A stretch of DNA of 7,795 nucleotides from an uncultured Oscillospiraceae bacterium (GTDB lineage Bacteria > Bacillota > Clostridia > Oscillospirales > Oscillospiraceae). A model generated the notes under the pieces. That model saw only the letters and a program-made list of their open reading frames with translations, was not told the origin of the DNA and made no database searches. Below, piece by piece: positions 1 through 6,695 of this stretch (position 1 is the first letter of the stretch; each line of letters opens with the position of its first letter). The position numbers and the translations under genes are program-made. The stretch lies in NCBI GenBank assembly GCA_910577415.1, contig CAJTLK010000082.1:1-7795 (forward strand), written 5' to 3'.

Positions 1-1
1 C

Positions 2-574
2 GAAGTCTCCCCCTCCTGTCCCTGTGCCGCACTGACAACGGCAGAAGCGGTGGAGCGGATAAAAGAGAAAGCGCCCAGCTACCGGGTCCGGGTCCCCCGA
101 AAAACCATTTCCTTTTCCGACGGTCTTCAGGGCGAATACCGGCAAGACCTCTGGACCGAGTGCGGCGACTTTCCCATCAAGCGCGCCGACGGAGCCTGGG
201 CCTATCAGCTGGCCGTGGTGGCGGACGACGCCGCCATGGGCGTCACCGAGGTGGTGCGGGGCCGGGACCTGCTCTCTTCCACTCCCCGGCAGCTCTTTCT
301 CTATGAGGCCCTGGGGCTGGAGGTCCCCGTATTTTATCACGTCCCTCTCCTCCTGGCCCCTGATGGCCGCCGTCTGGCCAAGCGGGACGCCGACCTGGAC
401 ATGGGTGCCCTGCGGCGAAGGTACTCCCCCGAGGCTCTGGTGGGTCTTCTGGCCCAGATGGCGGGACAGCAGGAGACACCCGAGCCGGTGTCCGCCGCCC
501 AGCTTGCCCGGCGCTTTGACCGGGCCAAAGTCCCCCACGAGGATATCCCGGTCACCGCGGATCTGATGAAATAA
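2..574 (+). CDS. gluQ: Glutamyl-Q tRNA(Asp) synthetase, 3' part (5' end outside window)
   Basis: GluQRS is a truncated paralogue of glutamyl-tRNA synthetase. It activates glutamate without tRNA and attaches it to the queuosine base of tRNA(Asp) in the cytoplasm. The frame is open from base 2 without a stop, so the GTG at 50 is probably internal and the gene starts left of the window; 190 residues are visible against about 300 for the family. Seen directly: a KRADGAWAYQLAVVADD block, then MGVTEVVRGRDLLSSTPRQ, which forms the catalytic Rossmann region, and RLAKRD, the KMSKR-like ATP loop. The protein ends about 60 residues after that loop. There is no long anticodon-binding domain, which favours GluQRS over full GluRS. 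The N-terminal HIGH-like motif lies outside the window, and only a trace of the zinc region (CPC near base 17) can be seen. The gene ends directly at a terminator hairpin and is convergent with the SLH protein gene. Confidence 0.88.
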   Translation, partial: EVSPSCPCAALTTAEAVERIKEKAPSYRVRVPRKTISFSDGLQGEYRQDLWTECGDFPIKRADGAWAYQLAVVADDAAMGVTEVVRGRDLLSSTPRQLFLYEALGLEVPVFYHVPLLLAPDGRRLAKRDADLDMGALRRRYSPEALVGLLAQMAGQQETPEPVSAAQLARRFDRAKVPHEDIPVTADLMK

Positions 575-613
575 AAAGAACGTCCACCCGAAAAGCTCGG
601 ATGGACGTTCTTT
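575..613. terminator. Bidirectional intrinsic terminator between convergent genes
   Basis: AAAGAACGTCCA (575-586) pairs with TGGACGTTCTTT (602-613). After one mismatch the stem continues for four more pairs (588-591 with 597-600) around a five-base loop. On the + strand the stem runs into TTTCTTCTTT. On the - strand it runs into TTTTTAT. It starts at the base after the gluQ stop and lies ten bases beyond the stop of the SLH protein gene, so it can end transcripts from both sides. Confidence 0.9.
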
Positions 614-623
614 CTTCTTTGCT

Positions 624-3600
624 TTACCGTAAAGCCCACAGCACCTTGGCCGCCTCGCCCCGGCTCATGGGTGCGGTGACCTTCAGGGTGCCGTCGCCGT
701 AGCCGTTGACAATGCCCTGGCCCACCAGGCTGCGGACGTAGCTCTCGGCCCAGGCTGGCACCTCACTCCCATCGCTGAAGCCGTCCAGCTCCGCTTCGGG
801 ATAGCCCTTCATCTGGGTGCGGCCCAGGATGGTCATCACCTCGCAGCGGCTGACCCCGGACAGGGGGTGGAGATAGAGCACCCCGCCATCCAGGCTGCCC
901 TGGATGACCCCCCGCTGGTACATGGCCTTCACCGGAGCCAAGGCCCACTCCGGGACATCTCCCAGGTCGGCGAAGGGCAGCTCCACGTCCTCATACTGGC
1001 TGAGGTCAAGTCCCATCCACCGGGCCACCAGGGTAAAGAACTCCGCCCGCGTAATGTTGGAGTTGGGCTGGAAGTAGACCTGGTCGCCGTCGGCCACGCC
1101 GTAGGTGATACCCTGCTCAAAGAGGTATCCGGCATAGGGCTGGGCCCAGTGGTCCACCATATCCGCGAACTCTACCACGGCCTCGTTGGGAATGTCGTAG
1201 GAAGCCCGGCCCACGTTGCCGCTGATGTCCACAGCCGTCACCGTGACCCGATGGCTGCCCAGGGTCAGCTCAGGCAGGGTGGCCTTAAAGGTGTTGGCCG
1301 CGGCATTCCACTCACCGGAGATCATGGCCCCGTCATACTGGATCATCACCGCGCCCGCGGCGATGGTCCGGTCCACATCGTCGCTGATGGTGGCGGTAAG
1401 CTGAGTTCCGTCGGTAACCTCAATGACGATCTGCGGCGGCGTCAGGTCCTCCCGCTCCTCATTGGCGGTGGTGAGCTGATCCAGCCAGATCGTGCCGGTG
1501 CGCTCCTCGCCGCCACCGTAGAGGAAGATCAGCTGCTTCAACGTATCACAGCCCTCGGGCAGCGGGACAAGCACGTGCTTCCAGCCGGTAAAGCCCAGGC
1601 CGCAGAGAGGCACCGATTCCTCGGCGTCTGGCCCGGTGAAGTGGGCAATGAGACTATCCATGGAACCGTTGCCATAGACCCACAGTCCCATATATTTTTC
1701 CCCTGCCGGGATAGAGATGTTGGCGCTCAAGCCGCTCCAACCGCTCTCCCCGGTATCATAGTCCACCCGGAGGCTCTGGCGGCCCACGCGCACATGGGTC
1801 AGGTCAGGATCGGGGATCGCCCCCACCAACTCGGTGGAGGTAAAGAGGGTATCCTCCTTCTCCATGTCCTCCAAGAGCAAAATATGGCCCGCTACATTCA
1901 CCGGGATGGTCTGGGTGTGATCCCCGGCGGTGACGGTGATCTCTCCCGAGGCGGTCTTGTCCCCGGCAGTAAAGGCCCCGTCTGGGGCAATGACGCCGAC
2001 AGCCTCATCGCAGGCCCAAAGGTAGTTCTCGTCCCTGGACTGGAGAGGCAGATTGCGCCAGAATGCCTCGGAGCGAAGGGAGACCTCCTCCCCCGGGTCC
2101 AGCGTCAGGTTCAGCACCAAGCCCCCGGTGGTCTCGTTTGTCACCTCAATAGCGTCAGGAGTTCGGATGGTAGTGAGAGTAGCCTGCCCGGTCAACTCTC
2201 CCTGGCGGGCGGTGAGAGTGGTGACGGCATCCTCCGTCCCGGCCTGGAAGGCTCCGCCCTCCACGATGCTGCCGCCGCCCTGGGCTTCATATTCCACGTT
2301 GGAGGCGGCGCCAAGAAGGCGGTAGCCGGTGTCCACCCGGTAGCTCACCAGGGGCAGAATGGCCCCAGACAGCAGCAGAGCGTCTCCAGGCTCGACCTGC
2401 AAATAGGACGGCTCCCCGGTCCCCTCCAGTTCGGTGGTCAAAAAGACAGCGCTGGTATTCCGGCGTTGAACACCGTCGGAGGGCTTGTTCAAAACGCCAA
2501 AGGAATTGTCCAGCGTCCCAGTGGCTCCCAGAGTGGTGGAGCCGCCGCCGTCCAGCCCCACCGCGTCCACGCAGCCCAACTCGGCCAGCCGCAGGGCGAT
2601 CTGCTCACAGGTGGCTCCCACGCTGTACTTGGGCTGACGCCCGTCCAGAGTATAAAAAACTACATCGCCGTTTTCCTTCACGCCGATGGCGGTACGGGGG
2701 CTGGTCTGGCCGCCGTTGTTGTCCTCCAGCCCTTGGCCCAGCTGGCCGTTCTCCAGCAAGCGAAACAGTCCGCCTATGCTCTCAGTGACCTCCTCCCACC
2801 GCCTGTCCTCGGTGGTCAGGTCGATGAGGACCTCATCTCCCGGCTGAAGAGAACGGAGCATATTCAACGTTCCCTCATCATCCTTGCCGTTCATGGTGAG
2901 CACGAACATCCCCTCGGGGATGGGATTGGCCCCGGCAGCCTCGGAGACATAGTCCACCTCGCAGCGTACCCGGCTGCCCACCCGAAGCTCTTGTGAAAGA
3001 AGAAGCTCCCGCCCCAGTCCAGTATCTTCAGCGGAAAGGGTCTCCCCCAGCCGTTCATCCTCCACGGGCTTCAAAAACACGTCCACGCCGGGAGCGGTAT
3101 TCTGGGTGTTGGCTCCAAAATCCCCGGTGAGCAGGGTCAGGCCGCCGCCGTCCTCATTGCGGATCTGGCGGACCTTGTTGATCCCGCCAAAAACTGTCAC
3201 CCGCTCGCCCTGCATGACGGCGGAGACGTTGAGATAGGGCGTGCCCACAAACGCGGTGCCGTCTGCGCGGAAGCCTATGGCGGGATGATAGGACGAAGAG
3301 GATCGGACCACGCCCTCCGTCACCACCAGACCCAAAGGCTCCCCGGTGGCGGGAACATAGAAGTCGCCGTTGACGCCGCCCACCACCCGTTTGCCTGCTT
3401 CCTCCAGGCTTTTGGCCATATCGGATAGGGTGTAGCGGTTCAGGAGGGCGTCTCCATAGACCACCGTAGGCCGGACGCTCTCGTTGGGGGTATAGGTAAA
3501 AAAGCGCTCGGTCCGCAGGTCGGAGTATGTATCGCTCCAGAAATAGCTCCGGGTCAGAGTGGTCCCCTCGGACAAAATGGACGTCCCAGCATGTAGATCA

Positions 3601-3692
3601 TGGCCCAGGGCGTCGGAGGCCAGGGCAGCCTGTCCCAAAAGCAGCGACAGGGCAAGCCCCGCCGCGGTCAGTTTTTTCAAAGGGTTTCTCAT
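624..3692 (-). CDS. Secreted phosphodiester glycosidase (NAGPA) protein with three SLH repeats
   Basis: Predicted cell-surface enzyme of 1022 residues. Residues 1-25 are a signal peptide: basic RNPLKK, a hydrophobic core, then ALA before S26. Residues about 100-420 match the NAGPA/phosphodiester glycosidase fold (formerly DUF2233): NGDFY at 108-112, PRTAIGV at 332-338, GLDGGGSTTL at 379-388 and NTSAVF at 412-417. The family is named for the enzyme that removes GlcNAc from GlcNAc-1-phosphodiesters; the bacterial substrate is unknown and might be a cell-wall or exopolysaccharide phosphodiester. Residues about 425-600 look like bacterial Ig-like domains. Residues 605-745 look like a jelly-roll carbohydrate-binding module, and 750-836 like another Ig-like domain. 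Three SLH repeats follow (about 840-892, 905-958 and 970-1022), with the signatures ITRAE, VSRCE and MSRGE; such repeats anchor proteins to secondary wall polysaccharide. The ATG is supported by AAGGAGG five bases upstream. It is probably a single-gene transcript, with its own promoter and a terminator at 575-613. Confidence 0.9.
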   Translation of the reverse strand: MRNPLKKLTAAGLALSLLLGQAALASDALGHDLHAGTSILSEGTTLTRSYFWSDTYSDLRTERFFTYTPNESVRPTVVYGDALLNRYTLSDMAKSLEEAGKRVVGGVNGDFYVPATGEPLGLVVTEGVVRSSSSYHPAIGFRADGTAFVGTPYLNVSAVMQGERVTVFGGINKVRQIRNEDGGGLTLLTGDFGANTQNTAPGVDVFLKPVEDERLGETLSAEDTGLGRELLLSQELRVGSRVRCEVDYVSEAAGANPIPEGMFVLTMNGKDDEGTLNMLRSLQPGDEVLIDLTTEDRRWEEVTESIGGLFRLLENGQLGQGLEDNNGGQTSPRTAIGVKENGDVVFYTLDGRQPKYSVGATCEQIALRLAELGCVDAVGLDGGGSTTLGATGTLDNSFGVLNKPSDGVQRRNTSAVFLTTELEGTGEPSYLQVEPGDALLLSGAILPLVSYRVDTGYRLLGAASNVEYEAQGGGSIVEGGAFQAGTEDAVTTLTARQGELTGQATLTTIRTPDAIEVTNETTGGLVLNLTLDPGEEVSLRSEAFWRNLPLQSRDENYLWACDEAVGVIAPDGAFTAGDKTASGEITVTAGDHTQTIPVNVAGHILLLEDMEKEDTLFTSTELVGAIPDPDLTHVRVGRQSLRVDYDTGESGWSGLSANISIPAGEKYMGLWVYGNGSMDSLIAHFTGPDAEESVPLCGLGFTGWKHVLVPLPEGCDTLKQLIFLYGGGEERTGTIWLDQLTTANEEREDLTPPQIVIEVTDGTQLTATISDDVDRTIAAGAVMIQYDGAMISGEWNAAANTFKATLPELTLGSHRVTVTAVDISGNVGRASYDIPNEAVVEFADMVDHWAQPYAGYLFEQGITYGVADGDQVYFQPNSNITRAEFFTLVARWMGLDLSQYEDVELPFADLGDVPEWALAPVKAMYQRGVIQGSLDGGVLYLHPLSGVSRCEVMTILGRTQMKGYPEAELDGFSDGSEVPAWAESYVRSLVGQGIVNGYGDGTLKVTAPMSRGEAAKVLWALR

Positions 3693-3696
3693 GGTT

Positions 3697-3703
3697 CCTC
3701 CTT
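3697..3703 (-). promoter_or_regulatory. Ribosome binding site of the SLH protein gene
   Basis: On the - strand AAGGAGG stands four bases plus the start codon away from ATG at 3692-3690 (sequence AAGGAGGAACC then ATG). This fixes the start immediately before the signal peptide. Confidence 0.9.
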
Positions 3704-3731
3704 GGGGTGGTGTGCAATACTGTCACGCTTC

Positions 3732-3772
3732 GCAAAGGTCTGGTCGCTCGGTGCTGTCTCGCAGACCTCTGC
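3732..3772 (-). promoter_or_regulatory. Leader hairpin upstream of the SLH protein gene
   Basis: In the - strand transcript GCAGAGGTCTG (3772-3762) pairs with CAGACCTTTGC (3742-3732). This gives 11 pairs, one of them G-U, around a 19-base loop. The G-U position would be an A-C mismatch in + strand RNA, which fits a structure acting in the - strand mRNA. It lies within the predicted 5' leader of about 88 bases and ends some 30 bases before the ribosome site. I do not recognise it as a known riboswitch or protein-binding leader. Confidence 0.45.
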
Positions 3773-3786
3773 TCTACACTTCTTTC

Positions 3787-3815
3787 ATCATAACACAAGC
3801 GCCGGACGGTGTAAA
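3787..3815 (-). promoter_or_regulatory. Predicted sigma-A promoter of the SLH protein gene
   Basis: On the - strand TTTACA (3815-3810, five of six consensus bases) is followed by a 17-base spacer and TATGAT (3792-3787, five of six). Transcription would start near 3780 and give a leader of about 88 bases. The -35 box sits in the loop and first stem pair of the hairpin at 3800-3825. Confidence 0.65.
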
Positions 3816-3825
3816 CCGTCCGGCG
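3800..3825 (-). terminator. Probable hemW terminator or operator-like inverted repeat
   Basis: GCCGGACGGT (3801-3810) pairs perfectly with ACCGTCCGGC (3815-3824) around the loop GTAA, and C3800-G3825 adds an eleventh pair. It lies 19 bases after the hemW stop on the - strand. The following - strand tract, CTTGTGTTAT, is only moderately T-rich, so termination may be incomplete. Because the repeat flanks the -35 box of the next gene, it could also be a protein-binding operator. Confidence 0.6.
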
Positions 3826-3843
3826 GCTGTTTCCAGATGTTGT

Positions 3844-5070
3844 TTATTTCTCCTTGCCTTCGAGCGGCTCCGTCATGTCCCGGCGGGCGGTAACCTTCAG
3901 CTTGGGCAACACACTTTGAAGGCTGGCGGCCTCCTGCACGCCCAACAGGTCGCCAATAAGCTGGTTGGACACCAAAAAGCCCTTGGGGGTCAGATACCAC
4001 CGCCGGTCCTTCCGCATTGCCCAGCCCTGGCGTTCATATTCTTCCAGCTTTTGCTCCAGAGGGTCGAAGTTCATGGAGTACTCCCGGCGATACTCCCACT
4101 CCTCAATGCCCCGCACCGTCCGTAACCGGAGCATCAAATACTCCCCTCCCCGCTCCCGGTGAGGGATGAGCTGATCCTCATCCACAATGGCTCCCCCGCT
4201 CAAAACGCCGGCAATATACGCATCCAGGTCCCGGACAAAGGAATACCGCCGGGAACCGAAGTCGGAATGAGCGCCGGGGCCAAAGCCAATATAGGGCTTG
4301 CCCATCCAATATTTCAGGTTATGCCGGGACTGAAAGCCCGGCTTTGCGAAGTTGGATATCTCATATTGGGGATAGCCCGCCTGGGCCAGTCTCTCCACCG
4401 TCCAAAGATACATATCCGCCTGGAGGTCGTCGCCGGGAAGGGACTCCCCACGGGAGACCCGCCCGTCCAGAGGCGTGCCCGCTTCCACCTTGAGACCGTA
4501 ACAGGAAAGATGCTCCGGCTCCAGCTTCAACGCTTCCTCCACACTTTTGCGCCAGCTATCCATACTCTGACCGGGGAGGCCGTAGATCAGGTCCAGGGAC
4601 AGGTTCTTCAGCTTCGCCTTCCGGACGGCCTTCACCGCTTCCACCACCTGGGAAAAGTCATGGAGCCGGTGGACGGCATGAAGCTCTCCGTCACAGGCCG
4701 ACTGCATCCCCAGGCTCAGCCGGTTCACCCCGGCCCGACGGACTGCCTTTAAAAAGTCCAGGTCGGCGCTCTCCGGGTTTGCCTCACAGGTGATCTCTGC
4801 GTCACGGGTCAGGTCCAGGCAGTGGCGAAGCTCCTTTAGAAGAGTCGTCATCCGCTTGGCCCCGAATACACTGGGGGTGCCGCCGCCAATGTAGACCGTG
4901 TCCACCTGCCACCCCTTGGCCAGTGGGGCGGTCTCCTTGATATGGGCGGTAAGCGCCTTCAGATAGTCATCCATGGTCCCCTCCCGGCCAGGGAGAGAAT
5001 AGAAGTCGCAGTAATCGCATTTTGCCCGGCAAAACGGAATGTGGATATAGACTCCTAACTTTTCGCCCAT
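3844..5070 (-). CDS. hemW: Radical SAM family heme chaperone HemW
   Basis: HemW binds heme and a [4Fe-4S] cluster with S-adenosylmethionine and is thought to deliver heme to target proteins in the cytoplasm. It was long misannotated as oxygen-independent coproporphyrinogen III oxidase. The 408-residue product has YIHIPFC with the cluster cysteines C14, C18 and C21 followed by D-F. This is the HemW pattern CxxxCxxCxF; true HemN has a further cysteine at that place. Other motifs are GGGTPS (62-67), EANPE (96-100), NRLSLGMQS (116-124), DLIYGLPGQ (160-168), YEISNFA (236-242), the HemW heme motif HNxxYW (250-255) and GFGPGAHS (262-269). A HemN C-terminal-type region (about 295-375) ends in LTPKGFLVSNQ. 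A charged tail of roughly 30 residues follows, making it slightly longer than usual. The start places the radical SAM motif near the N-terminus and has a G-rich ribosome site (AAGGGGGG) upstream. The gene stands alone, divergent from the cysteine desulfidase operon. Confidence 0.93.
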   Translation of the reverse strand: MGEKLGVYIHIPFCRAKCDYCDFYSLPGREGTMDDYLKALTAHIKETAPLAKGWQVDTVYIGGGTPSVFGAKRMTTLLKELRHCLDLTRDAEITCEANPESADLDFLKAVRRAGVNRLSLGMQSACDGELHAVHRLHDFSQVVEAVKAVRKAKLKNLSLDLIYGLPGQSMDSWRKSVEEALKLEPEHLSCYGLKVEAGTPLDGRVSRGESLPGDDLQADMYLWTVERLAQAGYPQYEISNFAKPGFQSRHNLKYWMGKPYIGFGPGAHSDFGSRRYSFVRDLDAYIAGVLSGGAIVDEDQLIPHRERGGEYLMLRLRTVRGIEEWEYRREYSMNFDPLEQKLEEYERQGWAMRKDRRWYLTPKGFLVSNQLIGDLLGVQEAASLQSVLPKLKVTARRDMTEPLEGKEK

Positions 5071-5106
5071 GACCTTCCCCCCTTGTCATAATTGGGAACC
5101 TGGCTT

Positions 5107-5135
5107 TTTATAATGGTATGACCACGGAAAGGCAA
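5107..5135 (-). promoter_or_regulatory. Predicted hemW promoter
   Basis: On the - strand TTGCCT (5135-5130, four of six consensus bases), a 17-base spacer and TATAAA (5112-5107, five of six) would start transcription near 5100. The leader would be about 30 bases. The -35 box is modest, so the call is tentative. Confidence 0.45.
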
Positions 5136-5168
5136 AGCGCTTGTCCGTAACTTCTGTTGATAAGAATG

Positions 5169-5186
5169 ATTATACAATATTTCTCT
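5169..5186 (+). repeat. Upstream copy of an 18-base direct repeat (distal operator half-site)
   Basis: ATTATACAATATTTCTCT here matches ATTATACAATGCTTCTCT at 5245-5262 in 16 of 18 positions. The second copy contains the right half of the palindrome at 5236-5254. The copies are 76 bases apart in the same orientation. This copy has no matching left half. Confidence 0.55.
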
Positions 5187-5235
5187 TTGCTTGGAAAGCC
5201 CCCAGAAAAAGTTTTCTTCCCTTTTTGCTCATTTT

Positions 5236-5254
5236 ATTGTATAAATTATACAAT
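5236..5254. promoter_or_regulatory. Perfect 19-bp palindrome, probable regulator binding site
   Basis: ATTGTATAA and TTATACAAT are exact inverted repeats around a single A at 5245. The centre lies about 79 bases before the predicted transcription start of the desulfidase operon, upstream of its -35 box. This suits an activator or a looping repressor. The half-site resembles those of some GntR-type regulators (TTGTATA/TATACAA), but I cannot name the protein. No regulator gene is in the window. Confidence 0.6.
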
Positions 5255-5288
5255 GCTTCTCTGTGTTAAAGTGTACTTTTTAATAGAT

Positions 5289-5317
5289 TTGACAATTCTT
5301 TCCTGTTGTGGTATGAT
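5289..5317 (+). promoter_or_regulatory. Promoter of the desulfidase-symporter operon (extended -10)
   Basis: A perfect TTGACA (5289-5294), a 17-base spacer and TATGAT (5312-5317, five of six) preceded by TG at 5309-5310 form a strong sigma-A promoter with an extended -10. Transcription would start near 5324, leaving a GC-rich leader of about 76 bases before the ATG. Confidence 0.8.
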
Positions 5318-5340
5318 ATCAGCGTTTTTTGGCGCCCCGC

Positions 5341-5384
5341 CCCGACCAGTTTCGATCCGGCCCAGGCGAGGCACGTCGGTTGGG
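5341..5384 (+). promoter_or_regulatory. Possible leader helix next to the desulfidase ribosome site
   Basis: CCCGACC (5341-5347) can pair with GGTTGGG (5378-5384), seven pairs including one G-U. The right arm ends at the base before AAAGGAGGT (5385-5393). Stacking on the ribosome site could affect its accessibility. The region is GC-rich, so chance pairing is possible. Confidence 0.25.
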
Positions 5385-5393
5385 AAAGGAGGT
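5385..5393 (+). promoter_or_regulatory. Ribosome binding site that sets the cyuA start
   Basis: AAAGGAGGT is followed after six bases by ATG at 5400. No comparable site precedes the earlier in-frame start codons from 5157, so 5400 is chosen as the start. Confidence 0.9.
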
Positions 5394-5399
5394 AAACGT

Positions 5400-6695
5400 A
5401 TGGATAAGAATGATCCCAGATACGGCAGCTTTGTTCAGATCCTCCGGGAGGAGTTGGTCCCCGCCATGGGCTGTACCGAACCCATCGCCTTGGCCTATGG
5501 CGCCGCTAAGGCTCGTGACGTCCTGGGCTGTCTGCCTGACAAGGTCAAGGTGGAGGCCAGCGGCAACATCATTAAGAATGTCAAGAGCGTGGTGGTCCCC
5601 AACACCGACGGACTTAAGGGTATCGAAGCCGCCACAGCGGCGGGCATCGTGGCCGGTAAGTCAGAGAAGATCCTGGAGGTCATCTCCTCCGTTACGGACG
5701 CCGAGAAGGCCGCCATCCGCAAGTACATGGACGGTCATGAGATCAAGGTCCTCCCCGCTGAGAGCGATGCGATCTTTGACATTATCATCACCCTTTCAGC
5801 CGGGACGGACTGCGTCAAGCTCCGCATCAAGGACTACCATACCAACATCGTATACATCGAGAAAAACGGCCATGTCCTCCTGGACAGCGGCGAGATCACT
5901 CAGGCGGGAGCCGCCCAGGGCCTTACGGACCGCTCCTGTATGTCGGTGGAAGCCATCGTGGACTTTGTGGAGACTATGGACGTTGATGACGTTCGGGAGC
6001 TGGTGGAGCGTCAGGTGGAGTACAACTACGCCATTGCCACCGAGGGCATGACCAATCCGTGGGGCGCCAACGTAGGCAAGGTCATGAAAAACCACCTGGG
6101 CACCGACGTCCAGACCCGCGCCCGGTACATGGCCGCGGCGGGTTCCGACGCCCGTATGAGCGGGTGCGAGATGCCGGTCATCATCATCTCCGGCAGCGGC
6201 AATCAGGGCATTACCGCCTCGGTCCCCGTGGTGGAATTTGCCCGGGAATTGGGCACGGACCATGACACTATGCTCCGTGCTGTCACCCTCAGCGATCTGC
6301 TGGCCACCCACATGAAGACAGGCATTGGCCGCCTCAGCGCCTATTGCGGTGCGGTGTGCGCCGGCTGCGCAGCCGGTGGGGCCATCTGTTGGCTCAATGG
6401 CGGCGGCATAAAGGAGATCTCTGATACCCTGACCAATGCCTTGGCCACCGTTTCCGGCATGATCTGCGACGGAGCCAAGCCCTCCTGCGCGGCGAAGATT
6501 TCCGCCGCGGTGGGCGCCGGTATCCTGGGCTGGAGCATGACCCGTGACGGCCAGGCTTTTCTGGGCGGCGACGGCATCGTGGGCAAAAGTGTGGAAAACA
6601 CCATCGTCAATGTGGGCCGTCTGGGCCGGGTCGGTATGCGGGAGACCGACAAGACCATCCTTCGTATCATGACCGACCAGCCCGATCCTGTGTAA
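5400..6695 (+). CDS. cyuA: L-cysteine desulfidase family protein (CyuA/CdsB, SDH-alpha type)
   Basis: Cytoplasmic 431-residue enzyme of the UPF0597/CyuA family, related to the alpha part of iron-sulfur L-serine dehydratases. Characterised members split L-cysteine into pyruvate, ammonia and sulfide with a [4Fe-4S] cluster. Seen in the sequence: GCTEP with Cys25 near the N-terminus; SGNIIKNVKSVVVPNT (about 60-75); the glycine-rich GSGNQGI; GAVCAGCAAGG with C320 and C323, just after C316; and CDGAKPSC with C356 and C363. From memory, the archaeal CdsB cluster uses Cys25, Cys282 and Cys322; C25, C323 and C363 match that arrangement, including the 40-residue interval. The start is the ATG at 5400, seven bases after AAAGGAGGT, giving the family's usual length; the frame open from 5157 is promoter DNA. 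A strong promoter lies upstream and a symporter gene follows after 65 bases. Serine or another small amino acid remains possible as substrate. Confidence 0.88.
   Translation: MDKNDPRYGSFVQILREELVPAMGCTEPIALAYGAAKARDVLGCLPDKVKVEASGNIIKNVKSVVVPNTDGLKGIEAATAAGIVAGKSEKILEVISSVTDAEKAAIRKYMDGHEIKVLPAESDAIFDIIITLSAGTDCVKLRIKDYHTNIVYIEKNGHVLLDSGEITQAGAAQGLTDRSCMSVEAIVDFVETMDVDDVRELVERQVEYNYAIATEGMTNPWGANVGKVMKNHLGTDVQTRARYMAAAGSDARMSGCEMPVIIISGSGNQGITASVPVVEFARELGTDHDTMLRAVTLSDLLATHMKTGIGRLSAYCGAVCAGCAAGGAICWLNGGGIKEISDTLTNALATVSGMICDGAKPSCAAKISAAVGAGILGWSMTRDGQAFLGGDGIVGKSVENTIVNVGRLGRVGMRETDKTILRIMTDQPDPV

Larger units (their letters stand above)
5071..5399. other. AT-rich divergent intergenic region between hemW and the desulfidase operon
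   Basis: This 329-base gap is the only long non-coding stretch in the window. From left to right it holds the hemW ribosome site and promoter, an AT-rich section with two copies of an ATTATACAAT-type repeat, a 19-bp palindrome, a near-consensus + strand promoter, and a GC-rich leader ending in AAAGGAGGT. The frame open from 5157 into the desulfidase gene is upstream read-through and not coding: it lacks a ribosome site, and its first 80 codons are promoter sequence. I see no small RNA gene or tRNA here. Confidence 0.75.

Noticed and set aside
50..574. GTG at 50 as the true start of the first gene
   Set aside because: The frame stays open to base 2. A product starting at 50 would lack the N-terminal half of the aminoacyl-tRNA synthetase core, so the gene is simply cut by the window edge.
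867..2996. Long + strand open frame (709 codons) antisense to the SLH protein gene
   Set aside because: Its first codon positions lie opposite the G/C-rich third positions of the real gene, which removes T-initial stop codons and explains the length. The translation has no recognisable domain, and the opposite strand has clear NAGPA and SLH motifs.
3559..4125. Plus-strand open frame spanning the SLH gene start, the gap and the hemW 3' end
   Set aside because: It crosses two genes on the other strand plus a promoter and a hairpin, has no ribosome site, and its translation shows no family resemblance.
5083..5114. Plus-strand TATAAT (5109-5114) with TTGTCA (5083-5088) as a second promoter
   Set aside because: The -10 is perfect but the spacer would be 20 bases. 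The sequence is better explained as the - strand hemW -10 region (TATAAA), and no gene starts soon after it on the + strand.
5157..5399. Upstream extension of the cyuA frame by 81 codons
   Set aside because: It lies across the palindrome and the TTGACA/TATGAT promoter, has no ribosome site, and does not belong to the family's N-terminus. The ATG at 5400 has a strong site.
5796..6311. Minus-strand open frame inside cyuA
   Set aside because: Antisense shadow of a well-supported gene with family motifs; the translation is low-complexity, rich in His, Gly and Val.
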